Origin: Siniperca chuatsi | Lineage: Eukaryota; Chordata; Actinopteri; Centrarchiformes; Sinipercidae | DNA: 64,000 nt | Assembly: GCF_020085105.1 (NCBI RefSeq) | Contig: NC_058048.1 | Span: forward strand, 4,043,362 to 4,107,361 | Direction: 5' to 3' | Shown here: piece by piece, positions 1 to 19,316 of the stretch | Numbering within the stretch: the stretch's first letter is position 1 | Layout: each line of letters begins with the position of its first letter | The notes under the pieces: generated by a model | Seen by the model: only the letters and a program-made list of their open reading frames with translations | What the model was told of the DNA's origin: nothing | Databases searched by the model: none | Made by a program: the position numbers and the translations under genes

Positions 1-349
1 ACAGAGGCGTACATGCTTGCAAGATCTGACACATAACACGATGTATGAATTAATTTACTGAGCACAGAGGTTATCGTTCATGAAGTCCTAACTACAGACT
101 GAACATCATCTCCGCTGCTCGAATATTAGACCCATTTTGACCTTATCAGTTTTATACAATCGTTATATTGTCTACATTACGGTAATAAATCTAATTTCCG
201 TTTTCTTTCAAAGTAAAAGCCTCTCAACTTCAACTGAGAAAACTTGTGATAGCTATCTTTGTCATCGTTTTGGCGTATGACATTATAATACATTTAATTG
301 CACGTTTGCTTCTGTTCTGGGTATTTGAAATAATCAAGGAGCCTCAGAT

Positions 350-566
350 TTAGTGACTGATCACAGCCAAGAACTCAGTTCTGTAAAGTCAACCACCACG
401 TCTAGGCACACACATGCAGCAGCATTTGGTTTCCCTGGCAGCGGGAGGAGGAGGAGGAGCTTTAGCAGGTGATTTAGCTATTTGCTAACGTTATGCCACA
501 TAGCCACGCAACACAGAGCCTTCTGCGTTAACGGCGATAGCATACAGTATATGGTTTAAACAGGTA
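350..566 (+). promoter_or_regulatory. ift20: Probable ift20 promoter and 5' noncoding exon
   Basis: The first coding exon of ift20 opens at a splice acceptor 11 bases before the ATG, so a noncoding exon must lie upstream. This stretch has possible donors at about 467 (after a GGAGGA-rich run) and at 564 (CAG followed by GTAAAA). No TATA box was identified. The exact start of transcription cannot be seen from sequence alone. Confidence 0.3.
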
Positions 567-1120
567 AAATATATAGTTTTCTGGTCCGACCGTAGGTAGA
601 TACAGTTTAATATAGCGTTAACGTTAGCTGTCTGAGGAACTTAATTAGCCTTAACGAGATGTGTTTTTAAGTCGTTGTCCAATTAGCTTTTTTGAGCAGG
701 CTAGCAAAATGTAACAGTTAGTTAGCTAACTAGCTTAACTAAGTTAATTAAACTTTTTTTTAGGTTAGGTTAGGTCATAGGCAGGAATTTCCACTAGGAA
801 AAATCACACAAAAGTATGTGGACAGTTTTAGCTAACGTTACTTGATACTATTTCCACCTTTTTAGACTAACGTTAAACGTAATATTAACTTTGTGACGTT
901 AACGTTAGTTAAGTCACTAACTTAACGTTACTTAAGATATATGATAACGTTAAGCTAACGTTAATATCAAACAGATAATTGACGTTGCATTTGAAGAAAC
1001 CTGTTAGCTGTTGTAGCTATAGCTATGCATGTAACTAACGCTTAACGTTACAGTATCTCATTAAAGGTCATTAGTTAAACCAAACATTTATTTTGCATCA
1101 ATAAGCAGCATAACGTTATG
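487..1120. repeat. AACGTT-rich palindrome cluster upstream of ift20
   Basis: About ten copies of the palindrome AACGTT, mostly inside TAACGTTA or GCTAACGTTA, occur in roughly 630 bases. They are mixed with GTTAGCTAAC-like palindromes. The spacing is irregular, so this is not a simple tandem array. It covers the probable first intron of ift20. A related short patch (AACGTAACGTTAGCTAGC) lies near 14246, upstream of lyrm9. Confidence 0.6.
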
Positions 1121-1422
1121 TTACTGGCAGCCAGTTATAGACAGGTACAGGCATACCGTCAGCAAAATAGATATTGTTACTGTGAGATAGTCTGATAGCA
1201 AACCACTTGTCAGCATGAAGTTATCAACCTTTGAAGCCTGTTGATTTCAGTGCAAAGTGAAATAACATATGCAGTCATACTGTATATGTCTTATGTACCT
1301 GCGAAATATAGCTTGTAAAACAGGGCTCCTCACTGCATAGCCTACAAGTCAAAGCTAAATTTTAATTGTTTGCTTTCTCTGTTGTCCTGTTCTTTGTCTC
1401 CTTTGTGACAGGCCCTGTGGCC

Positions 1423-1549
1423 ATGGCTAAAGACCCATTAGCTGAGGCAGGCTTTTATTTTGATGAACTCAACAAGCTAAGGGTACTGGAGCCTGATGTC
1501 AGCCAGAAGACATCAGAGCTCAAAGAAGAGTGTAAAGAATTTGTGGACA
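1423..1549 (+). CDS. ift20: ift20 coding exon 1
   Basis: Residues 1-42 plus one base of codon 43. The acceptor ends at 1411 and the donor GTAAGC starts at 1550. It encodes the N-terminal [12 protein letters not shown] segment. Confidence 0.94.
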
Positions 1550-3877
1550 GTAAGCTCTTGAATATTTTGTCAAGTACATCAAGCTGTGCCTGCTTTCCCC
1601 CTCCAACATCAACAGGTCCTACAGGACGTACATATATGTGTTATCCTTTGCAGAAATTGGCCAATTTCAGAAGATAGTGGGAGGTCTAATTGAGCTGGTG
1701 GATGAATTGGCAAAAGAAGCAGAGACAGAAAAGATGAAGGTAAGCGTAGCATTTGATGCTGCTTTTCATTGGCTATTTCAGGAAGATATTGTAGTCCTCA
1801 TATGTCAGCTTTGAAACACCTGTATGTGGTTGAACTCTCCTGGAACCCACCTTAGTTGTCTCGGGTATACTGTACAGTATGGGCTTCTGTTTGATCATGA
1901 GAGCAACACCTTGTTAATAATCATCCTGTGTTCTTCTCCTTTAGGCAATTGGAGCCAGAAACCTGCTGAAGTCAGTGGCAAAGCAAAGAGAGGCTCAACA
2001 GCAGCAGCTTCAGGCTCTCATAGCTGAGAAGAAGATGCAACTCGAGAGGTAAACAGTGCATGGGTGGACTCCATAACCCAACCAACACGGTGCTGGTTTG
2101 TGCGGGATAGGTCATGGTTTCCCATCCATCTAAATTCAGCACACACAATAGTACATTTCACTCATACCTGAATAAATGGCAGTTGTGCAGCAAGTAAACA
2201 AAATTCCACATGTGCCAGCAGCAGTTGTGTTATACTGTCTTAGCCAACAATTGAAAGCTGTCCAAAGGTCAATTAAACATTTAGTCTAAATGATGGTTGC
2301 ATAAACCCTAACAGTCAGTGGTTTAAGATGTTTATAATGTTGCCCTACCTGATATATACCTGTTTGAAGTCCACCTTAGAGCAACTTATCTTCACAAGAA
2401 CTGTTACTACATCATATGCCACATCATCTGTCATTGTTTGATTATCAGGTGATAGAGGTTCAGTGTCACACCTGCTGTCTGCACTCCATTTAAGCAGGTT
2501 TTCCTATCCACTGCGCAATATGTGGCATTACAAATTGGGATGCTGATCTTTCATAAATTTACTGTCACAATAACCAGTATGCAGAGTACACACCTCCCAG
2601 CAGCCTGAGTCAGTAACGCCTTAAAGCCACGGATAGTGCATGAAAAGTAGTTAGCAAGCTAGCAAAGCAGTCGAAGTAGTTAGCTGAAAGTGACAGATAA
2701 ATGGTTTGAGCTGAAATAGTTAATGTTAATAGTTAAAGTAATGGAATAACAGTTGAAAGTGTTACCTAAAAATAGTAGATTAATAGTTGAAATAGTTAGC
2801 TAAAAGTAATGGATAAATGGTTAAAACATTCAGATGGTAGTAGCACGACTGCAAACTTGACAAACCCAACCTAAACATTGACAATGTCATTGTATGAAAA
2901 ACTATTCAGCACAGTATCCACTTTCTATTATGTAGTGTTACTTAACATCCACTTTAAAACCAACTGAATAAACACATTTGGATGATGGGTGGGGTCAAGA
3001 AGATACTTTAGCTCATCTGATGGGGATGTGGGGGTACGTCAGACAAAAAAGGTTGGAACCACTGGCATGAGCTACTGCGGTGACATGCTCATGAACTGAT
3101 TTGACATGATTAGGACACTTGAGTGCTTTATAGAGTGATGTCACCACACTGACTTCCCAAGTTTTCACACTTAAACAAAAGCCCTTCCATTTGAACTTCT
3201 TTTAGTAGTTCTGTTTAACCTGCCATTTCAAAGTGGACGTAGGACAGTTGTAGAAAGTGTAACAATACATTTAAATGGGAACCTATTACATTTATCAGCT
3301 GGACATGTATGAAGAAGCTCATAGTTGACCAAGCTTGACTGTCGTGTAGCCACTAATCAGTCATGTACAGTACAGTCATGTGCTATAGTCTGCTTTACAT
3401 AACGGTCTCTGGTGTATGAAATCAGTTTGGAACAGTAAATTAATGAAAATTGAGGTAAGTCATGTCTTTAATGTTAAATAAAACCCACATTTTAGTCAGT
3501 GAAATAGCAGTTGACCTCTTTATTAATGTAGGTATGTGTTTAAGCAATGAGTTAAAATATGTCTTATGTAATGACTTCATCTGTGACTTCTTGTGACCTT
3601 TTGAACTGCCAATAATTAATTTGGGGGGGGGGTTGTCATCAGCAGGCACATCAGTGTTTTACTTTATAAAGGTATCTACTATACTAGGCATGTCTACTAA
3701 CATTTCATGCAAGTAATGGACTGTTATTTTGCTTTATTTTAATTTTGCTTTATTGCATTAATTCAGTTAGTTTTCTATTTTCATCCTTGTTTCAGATATC
3801 GTATTGAGTATGAAGCTTTGTCCAAAGTGGAGTCAGAGCAGAACGAGTTCATTGACCAGTTTATTCTGCAGAAGTGA
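1423..3877 (+). CDS. ift20: Intraflagellar transport protein 20 (whole gene, 4 coding exons)
   Basis: IFT20 is a small coiled-coil subunit of the IFT-B complex. It links Golgi-derived membrane cargo to cilium assembly. Exons are 1423-1549, 1654-1739, 1945-2048 and 3796-3877, joined at GT-AG sites with phases 1, 0 and 2, giving 132 residues plus stop, the length of human IFT20. Recognition rests on the start [42 protein letters not shown], the Gln-rich helix [13 protein letters not shown] and the end FIDQFILQK. Almost the whole protein is predicted helical with heptad-like spacing. The ATG has a good context (GCCATGG) and sits just after an acceptor, so a 5' noncoding exon is expected. No break or odd residue was seen. 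The next gene, lyrm9, converges on it. Confidence 0.96.
1654..1739 (+). CDS. ift20: ift20 coding exon 2
   Basis: Residues 43-71, starting with the split Lys codon and running through [11 protein letters not shown] to EKMK. The acceptor is TTTGCAG and the donor is GTAAGC. The intron before it is only 104 bases. Confidence 0.94.
1945..2048 (+). CDS. ift20: ift20 coding exon 3
   Basis: Residues 72-105 plus two bases of Arg106. It carries the coiled-coil core with the QQQQ run. The acceptor is TCCTTTAG and the donor is GTAAAC. Confidence 0.94.
2640..2830. repeat. Degenerate tandem repeat in ift20 intron 3
   Basis: Units resembling GAAATAGTTAGCTAAAAGTAATGGATAAATGG recur several times with substitutions and small indels, for example at 2671-2705 and 2786-2821. 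The flanking 2980-3060 looks like a dispersed fish repeat. There is no coding signal. Confidence 0.45.
3796..3877 (+). CDS. ift20: ift20 coding exon 4 (C terminus)
   Basis: Completes Arg106 and encodes residues 107-132, ending FIDQFILQK and TGA at 3875-3877. The acceptor is TTGTTTCAG. The 1.75 kb intron before it is the longest in the coding part of the gene. Confidence 0.95.
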
Positions 3878-4675
3878 GGATGTGACTGAGACAGCAGGAA
3901 ATGACTTCTGCGACCATGTTTCCAGAGTGCCTGTCCTGTTTTCTCGGGGCGATGCCGCCTTCAGAGAATTACTCTGCTGCAGCTCTTTTTCTGAAGCAAT
4001 CCCAAAGCTCCATCATCCTGAAACACCTACACCTCCTCTTTACACCTTATTTCTGACATGTTTTGCGTGTGTGAAGCAACAGCCGGCTGCCAACTGTAGT
4101 CGTTCCCACCCTGGTCAGCAGGTGTGAGGATTTACAGTGTTGTAAGCTTGAACAAATTGGGAACATCTGAAGTTCTGTTCACACCAAATATCTCTACATC
4201 AACATCTCAGACCAACATTAAAGAACATGGAGCTATTTATACAAAGGAATATTATTTATACTGAAGAATTACTCTGTATATCTAGTTTTACTACTTTTTA
4301 TATCAATTGAAATACTGCATGTGCATGCATCTGTAAATATATTTTGGTTTTAGAATATAGAAAAAAGATCCTGATTTGATCATCTACATGCTGTTATTGT
4401 TGCTTTAATTATATTATATTGGTACAACCAGTCTGTGGGCACAGCACGAGGAATACATTCTCCTCTTTTCAAATACATTTTTTTTCTTTGTATTTATGTG
4501 TGTCATTGTCTTTCATGTATTAATTTAGATGACAAATGGTTATACTTGAATAAATGCTGTATATTATATTGCACAATAAAACGTGTGATCATTTTTGCTG
4601 TTGAGATGTTGGAGAGGTGGGTGAGCAAATAGTGCTATTATGTATTATTTCAATAAAGATGACTTGATATCCATA
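3878..4675 (+). terminator. ift20: ift20 3' UTR and polyadenylation signals
   Basis: Noncoding sequence follows the stop. It has an AATAAA near 4575 and another at 4652-4657 (CAATAAAGATGAC), the likelier main signal because AT-rich unique sequence ends soon after. The end of the transcript is inferred. Confidence 0.55.
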
Positions 4676-4679
4676 TATT

Positions 4680-5290
4680 TTGACACTGTAATGAAATTTC
4701 AGCAAGTCATCGACTGAAAACTAATTACAAATACCCTGATTTTCCTCTGCAGCTAAATCAACATTCTACCATTTCACCAAACATTCTCACCACAGAGTCG
4801 ATTAGAAGCTTCCGAACACGGTAAGGACTTTGCGTCCATGTTGGGTTAAAAGTTGAGATTGAAAGTTCATTCTTGACCTTGGAAACGGCCGTTGACAAAA
4901 CATTCTCACCACAAAGTCCACTCAGTAGCTGTTCTGGAGCTTTCGATCGTATCACATCTTCAGCAGATGAAGTTCGTTTCTTCACGTTCTGTGTTGAGAC
5001 CATGTACATTGCAAGGAAACCTGCTAAATCTGATGAAGCCAGTTACTCTCCCCTTTCAATCTCAACATTCTACTACTTTAAGCTTCTAACATTTAAGTCA
5101 GTGACTGCAACTCTGGAAAAACACTGGCCTCTTTGCAGCTTCCTCTTGGAGCACAGAAGCCACATTTCCACATTGTATTTGCACTGTGGAAATGTCTTAT
5201 GTGATGGGGCAGGGACAAGGGGTAGCCGGGCAGGGACAAGGGGTAGCCAGCCAGAAGACGACACTCAAAGAACCACTTAGAAAGGCCACG
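4680..5290. repeat. Gene-free spacer with short duplications
   Basis: No host exon is recognised. CATTCTCACCACARAGTC occurs twice (about 4783 and 4901), followed each time by related sequence. A perfect 21-base unit (GGGCAGGGACAAGGGGTAGCC) is repeated head to tail at 5207-5227 and 5228-5248. Open frames here overlap on both strands and are probably chance. Confidence 0.4.
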
Positions 5291-6290
5291 CCGGTGCCAG
5301 TCCAGACTTCTTATTCTAAAGTATTCTCTACTTTAGCTTGCTTATTTAAATACAATGGTTTCTATTTTCTACAAATAGCCTCTAGAGGTAACAAAAGAGG
5401 CTTTTTCTGTAAGGCTGAAATTTCAGAGGCGAAGAAGAGCGCTATGTTTTCACGGAATTCCAGTTATTAATTAACAATCCCGACCCAGAACCTTGGGTTG
5501 GGATTGTTTTGTCAAATCCTAAAGTTAACCCAATTGCATATCAGTGTATTGTAGAGTTCCCTGGGCTGAAGTGGCACCTATGAAGGGTAGAGGATACAGG
5601 TATAACCCCTCTGTAATGGATTCCAGCTGGACTTTTCTCTTCTCCCCCCTAGCTCTTGAGTGGTGTACTGACCTTTGACCTTCTGAATTCAAACAGAGCC
5701 TCAATCTCTCCCTGCCTTTTTAATGGACAGAAAATTGGTCTTCACTAGTATTTAACTTTACCTTCAAGAGATCTGCTTGTTTTTTCCCCACTTTCTTTCA
5801 ATCTCTCTGTCCATCTTTATTATTATTAGTAGTATTGTTTGCTTTTGTTTACAGACATAACCTTACCCACACGAACAGTTAAAAACACACACACACACAC
5901 ACCAATACATATACATGAACCCACACCTGTACCCCACCTTTGCCTTTCTGAGAGTCCATGTAATGTAATGTTTATCCCTTTGTTTCATGGTGTCTTTTAT
6001 CTGGTCTATCTTTGTTAAATCAGCTGTGGTTTGTCTAGCTTCACCCATAAAATAAAATTCAACAAAAGAACACCTGCTTGGCTTTCGTTTCTCAGTTATC
6101 TTTCTTTCACAGCAAAATGTCCTACAGTTTGGACGCCTCACTCTTGGTTGCTCTTAACTGTGGTGATCTCAGAACCTGAAGGTTAGTCACTGTGGACACC
6201 AGTATGAGTTCATGTCTAAACTTTAACTCTGACTGCAACTTCAGTATACACTGGAAATAAGACAACTAAGCTATAATTATTGAGAATTCA

Positions 6291-6296
6291 TTTATT
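6291..6296 (-). terminator. lyrm9: Likely lyrm9 polyadenylation signal
   Basis: AATAAA on the minus strand, 275 bases past the lyrm9 stop codon. It is the first good signal downstream, implying a short 3' UTR and about 1.6 kb between the ends of the two convergent genes. Confidence 0.5.
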
Positions 6297-6570
6297 GAAA
6301 AAGAAATACAGTACATAGTCAACTCATTTCAGTCTAAGAACAATACTTTTTAACATTTAATGTAAACTCAGTAGTGAGTTTATATAGTATAGTCCTAAAA
6401 GTCCATGACTCATGAGGTCTTCCTCTCATCAGATGTTGCTTCACCATGGCTATTCACGTCCCCACAACGAGAACAAATAACATATAAACAGTACATCCAC
6501 CACTACAGCTTACGTCAGGTGCAGCACTGCAAAATGCAACACCCGAGGTTGTATTCATGGTTTATGAACC

Positions 6571-13456
<6,886 letters not shown>

Positions 13457-14129
13457 TTAACCATAGAAATAAGAATTCATAAAGAAGTTCTGGCTTTGTA
13501 TTTACATTCCCATACAAATACATGTATGAACCAGCAAAGAGATCGCTTCATGCGTGTTACAGGTGTAACTCACAGTGCTGCTCAGTTCAGCTTTGCACTC
13601 GTTAGTTAGTTTGAGTGTCTGTTTGTCTTGACAGACAAAGTTACATTGGCAGGCAGACAGAAACATGAATCCAGTTTGATGATAATGTTTCACTGTTTCT
13701 GCTGGGTATGTAAATTGGCAACTGTTTGCTAATATTGTTCTCCATAAAAACTTTAGAAAACGATAATGTGTCAGGGCAGCTAGCTATATTCTGTTATTTT
13801 TTCTACCTCAACAAAGTGCCTTACAACATGGTTGTAATAAAGGGCTTTAAATGCATGTGAAATTTGGACTAAATATTCACGGTCTCAAAGTTACAGGGAT
13901 TCGTTTCAGGATTTCCCCTTCTGTAATGCCTGCATGTAGCTCAAACACCAATCTACATACTGACACAGTAGTGTAGATTTTACATTTATTTACGTATGCC
14001 ATCAACTGCAAAGAATGTCATCCTAAACTGTGTTTGTGTAACACATTTGTGGTACATTTTACCACAACATACAGTAGCGTATGTAATGCTACAGCCTGTT
14101 ACAATGTGCAAATACGCCGTTATTTTAAT

Positions 14130-14335
14130 ATGCTTCATACGTCCTTAGGTAACTTAACCTAAGCTGTTAGCTAACTATGCTTTCGCTGGCTAGCTAGACA
14201 GAACTGGTCAGTCTGTGGTTTGGAGGTCACGCTGCGTAGATAAAACGTAACGTTAGCTAGCTGACAGAGAGCTGTAGCTTCCACAACACAGTGGCTACGT
14301 CTTCACCAACACGCAAACTATAAGCTTAAGCTTAC
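14130..14335 (-). promoter_or_regulatory. lyrm9: Possible lyrm9 promoter or 5' noncoding exon
   Basis: The first unique-looking, CpG-containing block upstream of lyrm9. It holds AACGTAACGTTAGCTAGC, the same word type seen upstream of ift20. It lies about 0.8-0.95 kb from the coding exon. No transcription start can be fixed. Confidence 0.22.
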
Positions 14336-14532
14336 TGTAGCTGTGAACTGTAGTGGAGGCTGTCAGCAGGCGCCCAACATCTTTACAACCTCCTTGGAGT
14401 CACATTATGAAAGTAGTTCACTGTACACGCCACGGATGTGCACAACGCAACACTACGGTCTTCCTCTGGTGTTTTGTGTTGTTGGCATCCATATTAGATT
14501 GAAACACTGTCGCCCTCTGTTGCCTGTACTAC

Positions 14533-14593
14533 TTTTTTTTTTTTTTCTTTTTTTTCTTCTTCTTCTTCTTCTTCTTCTTCTTCTTCTTCTTCT
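14533..14593. repeat. T-rich and (CTT)n microsatellite
   Basis: A T run leads into about eleven CTT units. In translation it gives long Leu or Arg runs on the two strands, which are artefacts. Confidence 0.9.
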
Positions 14594-14603
14594 GTTGAGT
14601 TTT

Positions 14604-15480
14604 ATGGCGGTTAATTGTGCATTACCGCCACCTACTGGAAAGAAACAGTGGTCCACAGTATCAAAAAGTGCACTGAGATCCAACAGTACCAACACAGAAC
14701 ATTCTCCTGCATCACCATGCATCAACATGTCATTTGAGAGTCTGAGAAGAGCTGTTTCTTTTGAGTGCAAACGGCGGAAACCAAACTGAAACTTGACAAA
14801 GATATTATGCTCATCTAACGCAGTTTTAAGCTGCATAGAAACCACTTTTTCTAAGACTTTGGCTATAAAAAGGCAACTTGGAGATAGGCCTGTAATTATG
14901 GGAAAGGGGTTGAATAACAGCTTGTTTGAAATAAGCAGGGACATGACCAGATAACTGATAATTGTTGATTATAGAGAGCACCCAAGGACCAATGGAGCCA
15001 ATGACATTTTTAAGCAGATGTTGGTAAGATGACAAAAGGGCTAGAGGAAGATTTCATACGGTTAACCATGTTTGTATGATCTTGTAGTGTTATAGGAGAA
15101 AAACTCTCCAGGATCGTTGGCCAAGAGGAGCAGGAGATGGGGAGTAAAGAGAGGGGAAGATGTTTGATCTGATGTCATTAATATTACCAACAAAGAATGA
15201 AAAAACTTCTTACACTCCTCTCTCTTGAAGAAGAAAAAAATTGGAACAGCAGGAACAATATTACTAACAGTGTCAAATAAAATTTAGGGATTCTCAGAAA
15301 ATAATGAGTCGTCATTCAAACCAAGAGTAAAAACAAGGTCCAGAGTATGCCCTCTTGTGTGTAGGGCCTGACGGATGTTGAGAGAGATTAAAAGACTCTG
15401 ATATTAATAAAGATAGAGGCAAGCCTCATTCGAATGGGATTCACATTACAGGGGGAGGTGGGGAATGAAATATTCACTGT
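14604..15480 (-). mobile_element. L2-like LINE fragment: end of endonuclease and N-terminal reverse transcriptase
   Basis: On the minus strand one reads, with frame changes, LLVILMTSDQTSS, then NYRPISKLPF, KVLEKVVSMQLKTALDEHNI, FQFGFRRLHSKETALLRL and SVLVLLDLSALFDTVDH. This is the fingers-palm start of a LINE reverse transcriptase. The catalytic YxDD part is missing: the copy is cut at the CTT microsatellite. At least two frameshifts make it inactive. Confidence 0.85.
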
Positions 15481-17733
15481 GCTTCTCGGTCATTTAACTC
15501 ATTGTTTCAGACGGCATTTTAACCATTGAGAAATTACAAGATGTGGTCTGTAATAGACATGGACATTCAGCAGGACAAAGCCAAAAGCCTTCCCAGGGGG
15601 CCGCGGGAGAGTTGAAGGGAGGCAAAGATACTGTGTGATACTATGTGAAGTCAAAAATCTTAACTCATAAATCTTAACACACAGACATGAAACATGTTGA
15701 CATCATTCACTGTGACTTACACTTCCCCAGGATATTATCTCCGATGTCCATCACAAGTTACGTCCATAAATCAGGGGGGAAAAAATAAAATAAATAGACT
15801 TCAGAACCTGCCCGAGAATTCACATCTTTAGGTTTTCTTCAGTATCAAAGTAATCCAGTGATAGTTGTCTGTACATCCATGGGTACACTGCAAACAGGAA
15901 CTCCCAATAGCTAATTCGGCATACTTTTAATGGTGCCAATTTTGCAAAATGTAAACAAATGGCTGAAAAACAGGGCTCAAAAGAGAATACCTGTAGCTGA
16001 CATTACAACAGACCATTTGATGAGCTTTTATGTGGTCATGCTCTCCTGATGTTTTGTTTCTCCCCGTTGTCATATTGGTTTCCAAATAGGCCTATATACT
16101 GATGTTAGCTCAGAGATCCACTTTAAAATACAAGGCCGTTGCTCCAGACTGGAGTTAAATTGCAGGAGGACTAGTGAGTTCGCAGAAAAACGGCAGATAA
16201 TTGCGGCTGTAATTATTACTGGGGTTGGGGTGAAAAATTACCCACATACACTCTCCTGACAGGATTAAAAATCACTGACCAGGGCCGATAATATTAAAAA
16301 TCACCCACCTCTCCTAATGACATAAATCCTGTCTAACTGGGGCTTTAGGTTGTCTGATGCTTTTAACACTTGTGCACATGACATGAGCAGGTTTTTAGGT
16401 TAGCTTCACTTCAGATTAGGAGAGAAACTATTTTTACACTTTCCAAACCGTAAGATTTTGTTATAAAGCCTATAGTTGCCAAGACTTTTCTATTAGTCAG
16501 TCCTTAATATTTGGCAATTAATAACCTTGGCCCTCATCTTTCTGTTCAGATATTTCTGTTGTGTTGGGCGTCAAGCAGAGCGGCAGGGAAAACAAGGGAT
16601 TGAACACAAATGCAGACAACGGAGGCAGAGCTGGTGAGGTTCAGTGATTTAATAATGAATATTAGGCTTACATGGATAGTCAGGCAGGCAGTGGTCAACA
16701 TCAGGAAGGCAGTCCAACAGAGTCAAACAAGTCCAAGGGGGGTAAGCACATTCCAAAATCCAAAAGCAAGGTCCAAGAGAAACAGAATAACACACTGGGG
16801 AAACTAAGGCTGGGACATGCTGAATTTTTTAACCGTGGCACTTTACAACAATATACTTTGTATGCCGTGAGTTTATAGATTGATTCATTACATTCCAGAC
16901 AGTCCATTTTAGCTCATTTCAGTATGAAAAAAAAAAATTAATGTCCAAAGACTTACTTGTGAGAGATCCAATCCATCAAAGTGAACATTTTAATAATTTT
17001 CTGTCAAATTCATCAAATTAATGAGCTACGTTTTTATAAAGTACTGAGATTGTGGACATAAGGGATACATTCAATTTACACTGTGGAGTTTTCTTGTAAA
17101 CGAACAAGTTATGCTTGCATTCAGTATCACTCACCAAAACGCAGTGGGTGCTTTTCGTTACACTAACTTATGCTTCCTCGCCTCCTCTCTCCCCCCGAGA
17201 CCTGGAAACAGTTACCCGTACACCATCATGGAGGATCTTCCTAACCCTTAAATGCACCTCGAGGAGACAAGGAGCGAGGAGAGAGGAGGCTTCTGGAGGA
17301 GCTTAGAGCGAGGAAACACAGGGGTATCCCACGTTTTTTATCAAGTGGCATGATGTATAGCCTACATGCCGCACCTCCACATGCGTACAGATAATATAAT
17401 CATTTAATTGCAAATTGTTGTGGCATCACACAAAGCAGCAGGTTTGTTTTTTGTTTGTTTTTTATTTTACAATACAATCGACATACACACATTCTTACAC
17501 AGCTATTTGGTGTATTATTGTGCAGTTATCAATAATGCAATTAAATAAATTGTAATCATAACAAATAACACTGATCTGTACATAAATTAGAAGATTTAAA
17601 AAGAAATTTTAAATGATGATTAAAATCAACAACAGTAACACTGCTACTAATAATCGGCTGTTAAACTATTTACATATCTAAATGAAGGCCTCTTGTATAT
17701 GTAAGACTTTTATAAGCTTATAAGAGATTTTCA
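15481..17733. repeat. Gene-free stretch with dispersed repeats
   Basis: No exon recognised. Block 16565-16815 (CAAATGCAGACAACGGAGGCAGAG, GTCAGGCAGGCAGTGGTC, CAAGTCCAAGGGGGGTAAGC) has the look of a common dispersed fish repeat. Block 17170-17320 is an imperfect palindrome, with CCTCGCCTCCTCTCTCC facing GGAGCGAGGAGAGAGGAGG. Confidence 0.35.
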
Positions 17734-17966
<233 letters not shown>

Positions 17967-18114
17967 CTATGAAAGATACTGTAAGGTTTTGAAATTGTTC
18001 TTAAATAAGGGGTTCTGTGGACATTTGTACTAGTCGGTTTGACAGGTGATACAGCTGTGCAGCATGTCATAAGTAACTGACGTTGCTTAAGAATGATGCT
18101 ATGGAACCAAGGAT

Positions 18115-18174
18115 TATGAGATAACTGTTATGAATTGGCGCTATATGAATAAAATTGAATTGAATTAAACTGAA
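18115..18174 (+). mobile_element. 3' end of the L2-like LINE (copy B, about 60 bp)
   Basis: Contains TATGAGATAACTGTTATGAATTGGCGCTATATGAATAAAATTGAATTGAATT, the terminal segment shared with the longer copies. It is a very short 5'-truncated insertion. Confidence 0.8.
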
Positions 18175-18644
18175 TTTCTCATTTAGCAGCTTCGGCTCCT
18201 CTGTCCTTGCGTCTCTTCCTCGCATCTCTCTCTCACATCCTCGCTGGAAGGAAGCGAGGGAAGTGAGGAGACACATCCAGTCTGTGTATGCTTGAGCTCA
18301 CCCGCGTGTGCATAAAAAAACTGCTCCGTAGCACTACTAGAGGTCAAAAACTCCACAGGTTACCTTTACAAACAGCTTTCCAAAGTCCAAAAGGTGCTAT
18401 CCAAATGCACATATAACACATTAAAGCAACATTAGTAAAATAAAATAAAGTCAAAATATGAGAGGTGTGTGTACTTATCAATCTGTTCAGTATATTGAAT
18501 TGTATTCATATAAGATACAATTAACATGACACAATTTTCAGCCTCAGTAGGTAAATTACAGCGGCCACATTTGTCTCCTAAATATATGCAAAGTATAAAG
18601 GTCAGGTTAGTTAAACAACTTAACAAGTCAGTGTTTTTGTACAG

Positions 18645-18821
18645 GTGACATCCTGGGCCAGGCCCTGAAGAACCTGGATGGACTGCTGAAGATGCCATAT
18701 GGATGTGGGGAGCAGAACATGGCGCTCATGGCCCCCAATATCCACATCCTCCAGTGCCTGAAAAATATGCAGCAGCTGACCAAAACCATCAAGGAAAAGG
18801 CTACCAACTTCCTGACCAGTG
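18645..18821 (+). pseudogene. Isolated alpha-2-macroglobulin-family thioester exon
   Basis: A 177-base open exon between TTTTTGTACAG and GTGAGTG, phase 1 at both ends. It encodes [17 protein letters not shown], the thioester motif PYGCGEQNM, then [25 protein letters not shown] and NFLTSG. This matches the exon that carries the reactive Cys-Gln thioester in alpha-2-macroglobulin and relatives. It has no stop, no frameshift and intact splice sites. Yet no neighbouring A2M exon was found on either side; the flanks are microsatellite, LINE and U6 relic. It may be a single-exon remnant or duplicate, or part of a gene with very long introns reaching outside the window. Typed as pseudogene for lack of partner exons, not because the exon is broken. 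Confidence 0.85.
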
Positions 18822-19316
18822 GTGAGTGTCTGTTAGTTTTATCTTGCAGCGAAAAACAAAAAACAAAAACCCAAACTTATTATTCTGACCAATGGAGTAT
18901 AACCATGGGACAAAGTTCATTTTGGAAAAAAAAAAGCAAAAACAAAAGCCTTTCATGTTTGGCAGTGAGCTAAACTGTGTGCGTATATTCAGCACAAACA
19001 ACATTTTCCCAACTAAACTTCAAATACATAAGTGTATGTTATGTAAGAAAATAATATATAATATTATGTGTGAACATAATATATAATATATAATGCAAAT
19101 TAATTTATTGGAATGGTAGGTAAGGTGAAGAGGGAATGAATGAGTGTCAGGGACGGAGGCATGATAGGGGTCAAGGGGTGGGATGAAATAGGGTCAGGCA
19201 CAAAGAAATGAACTGATGGTGGAATGGGCATCAATGATATACAGTACCAGATGATGTGGTAGCGATGAACTTAGGGAGTGAGACTCAAGGTTGGGAGGAT
19301 GTCTAAATGTGGCTTT

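Noticed and set aside
4758-5470. Overlapping open frames of 83-135 codons
   Set aside because: They overlap each other on both strands in repeat-like sequence downstream of ift20; no domain recognised.
14343-14944. Open frames on both strands rich in Leu or Arg runs as novel proteins
   Set aside because: The runs are translations of the (CTT)n microsatellite. The useful part on the minus strand is LINE reverse transcriptase.
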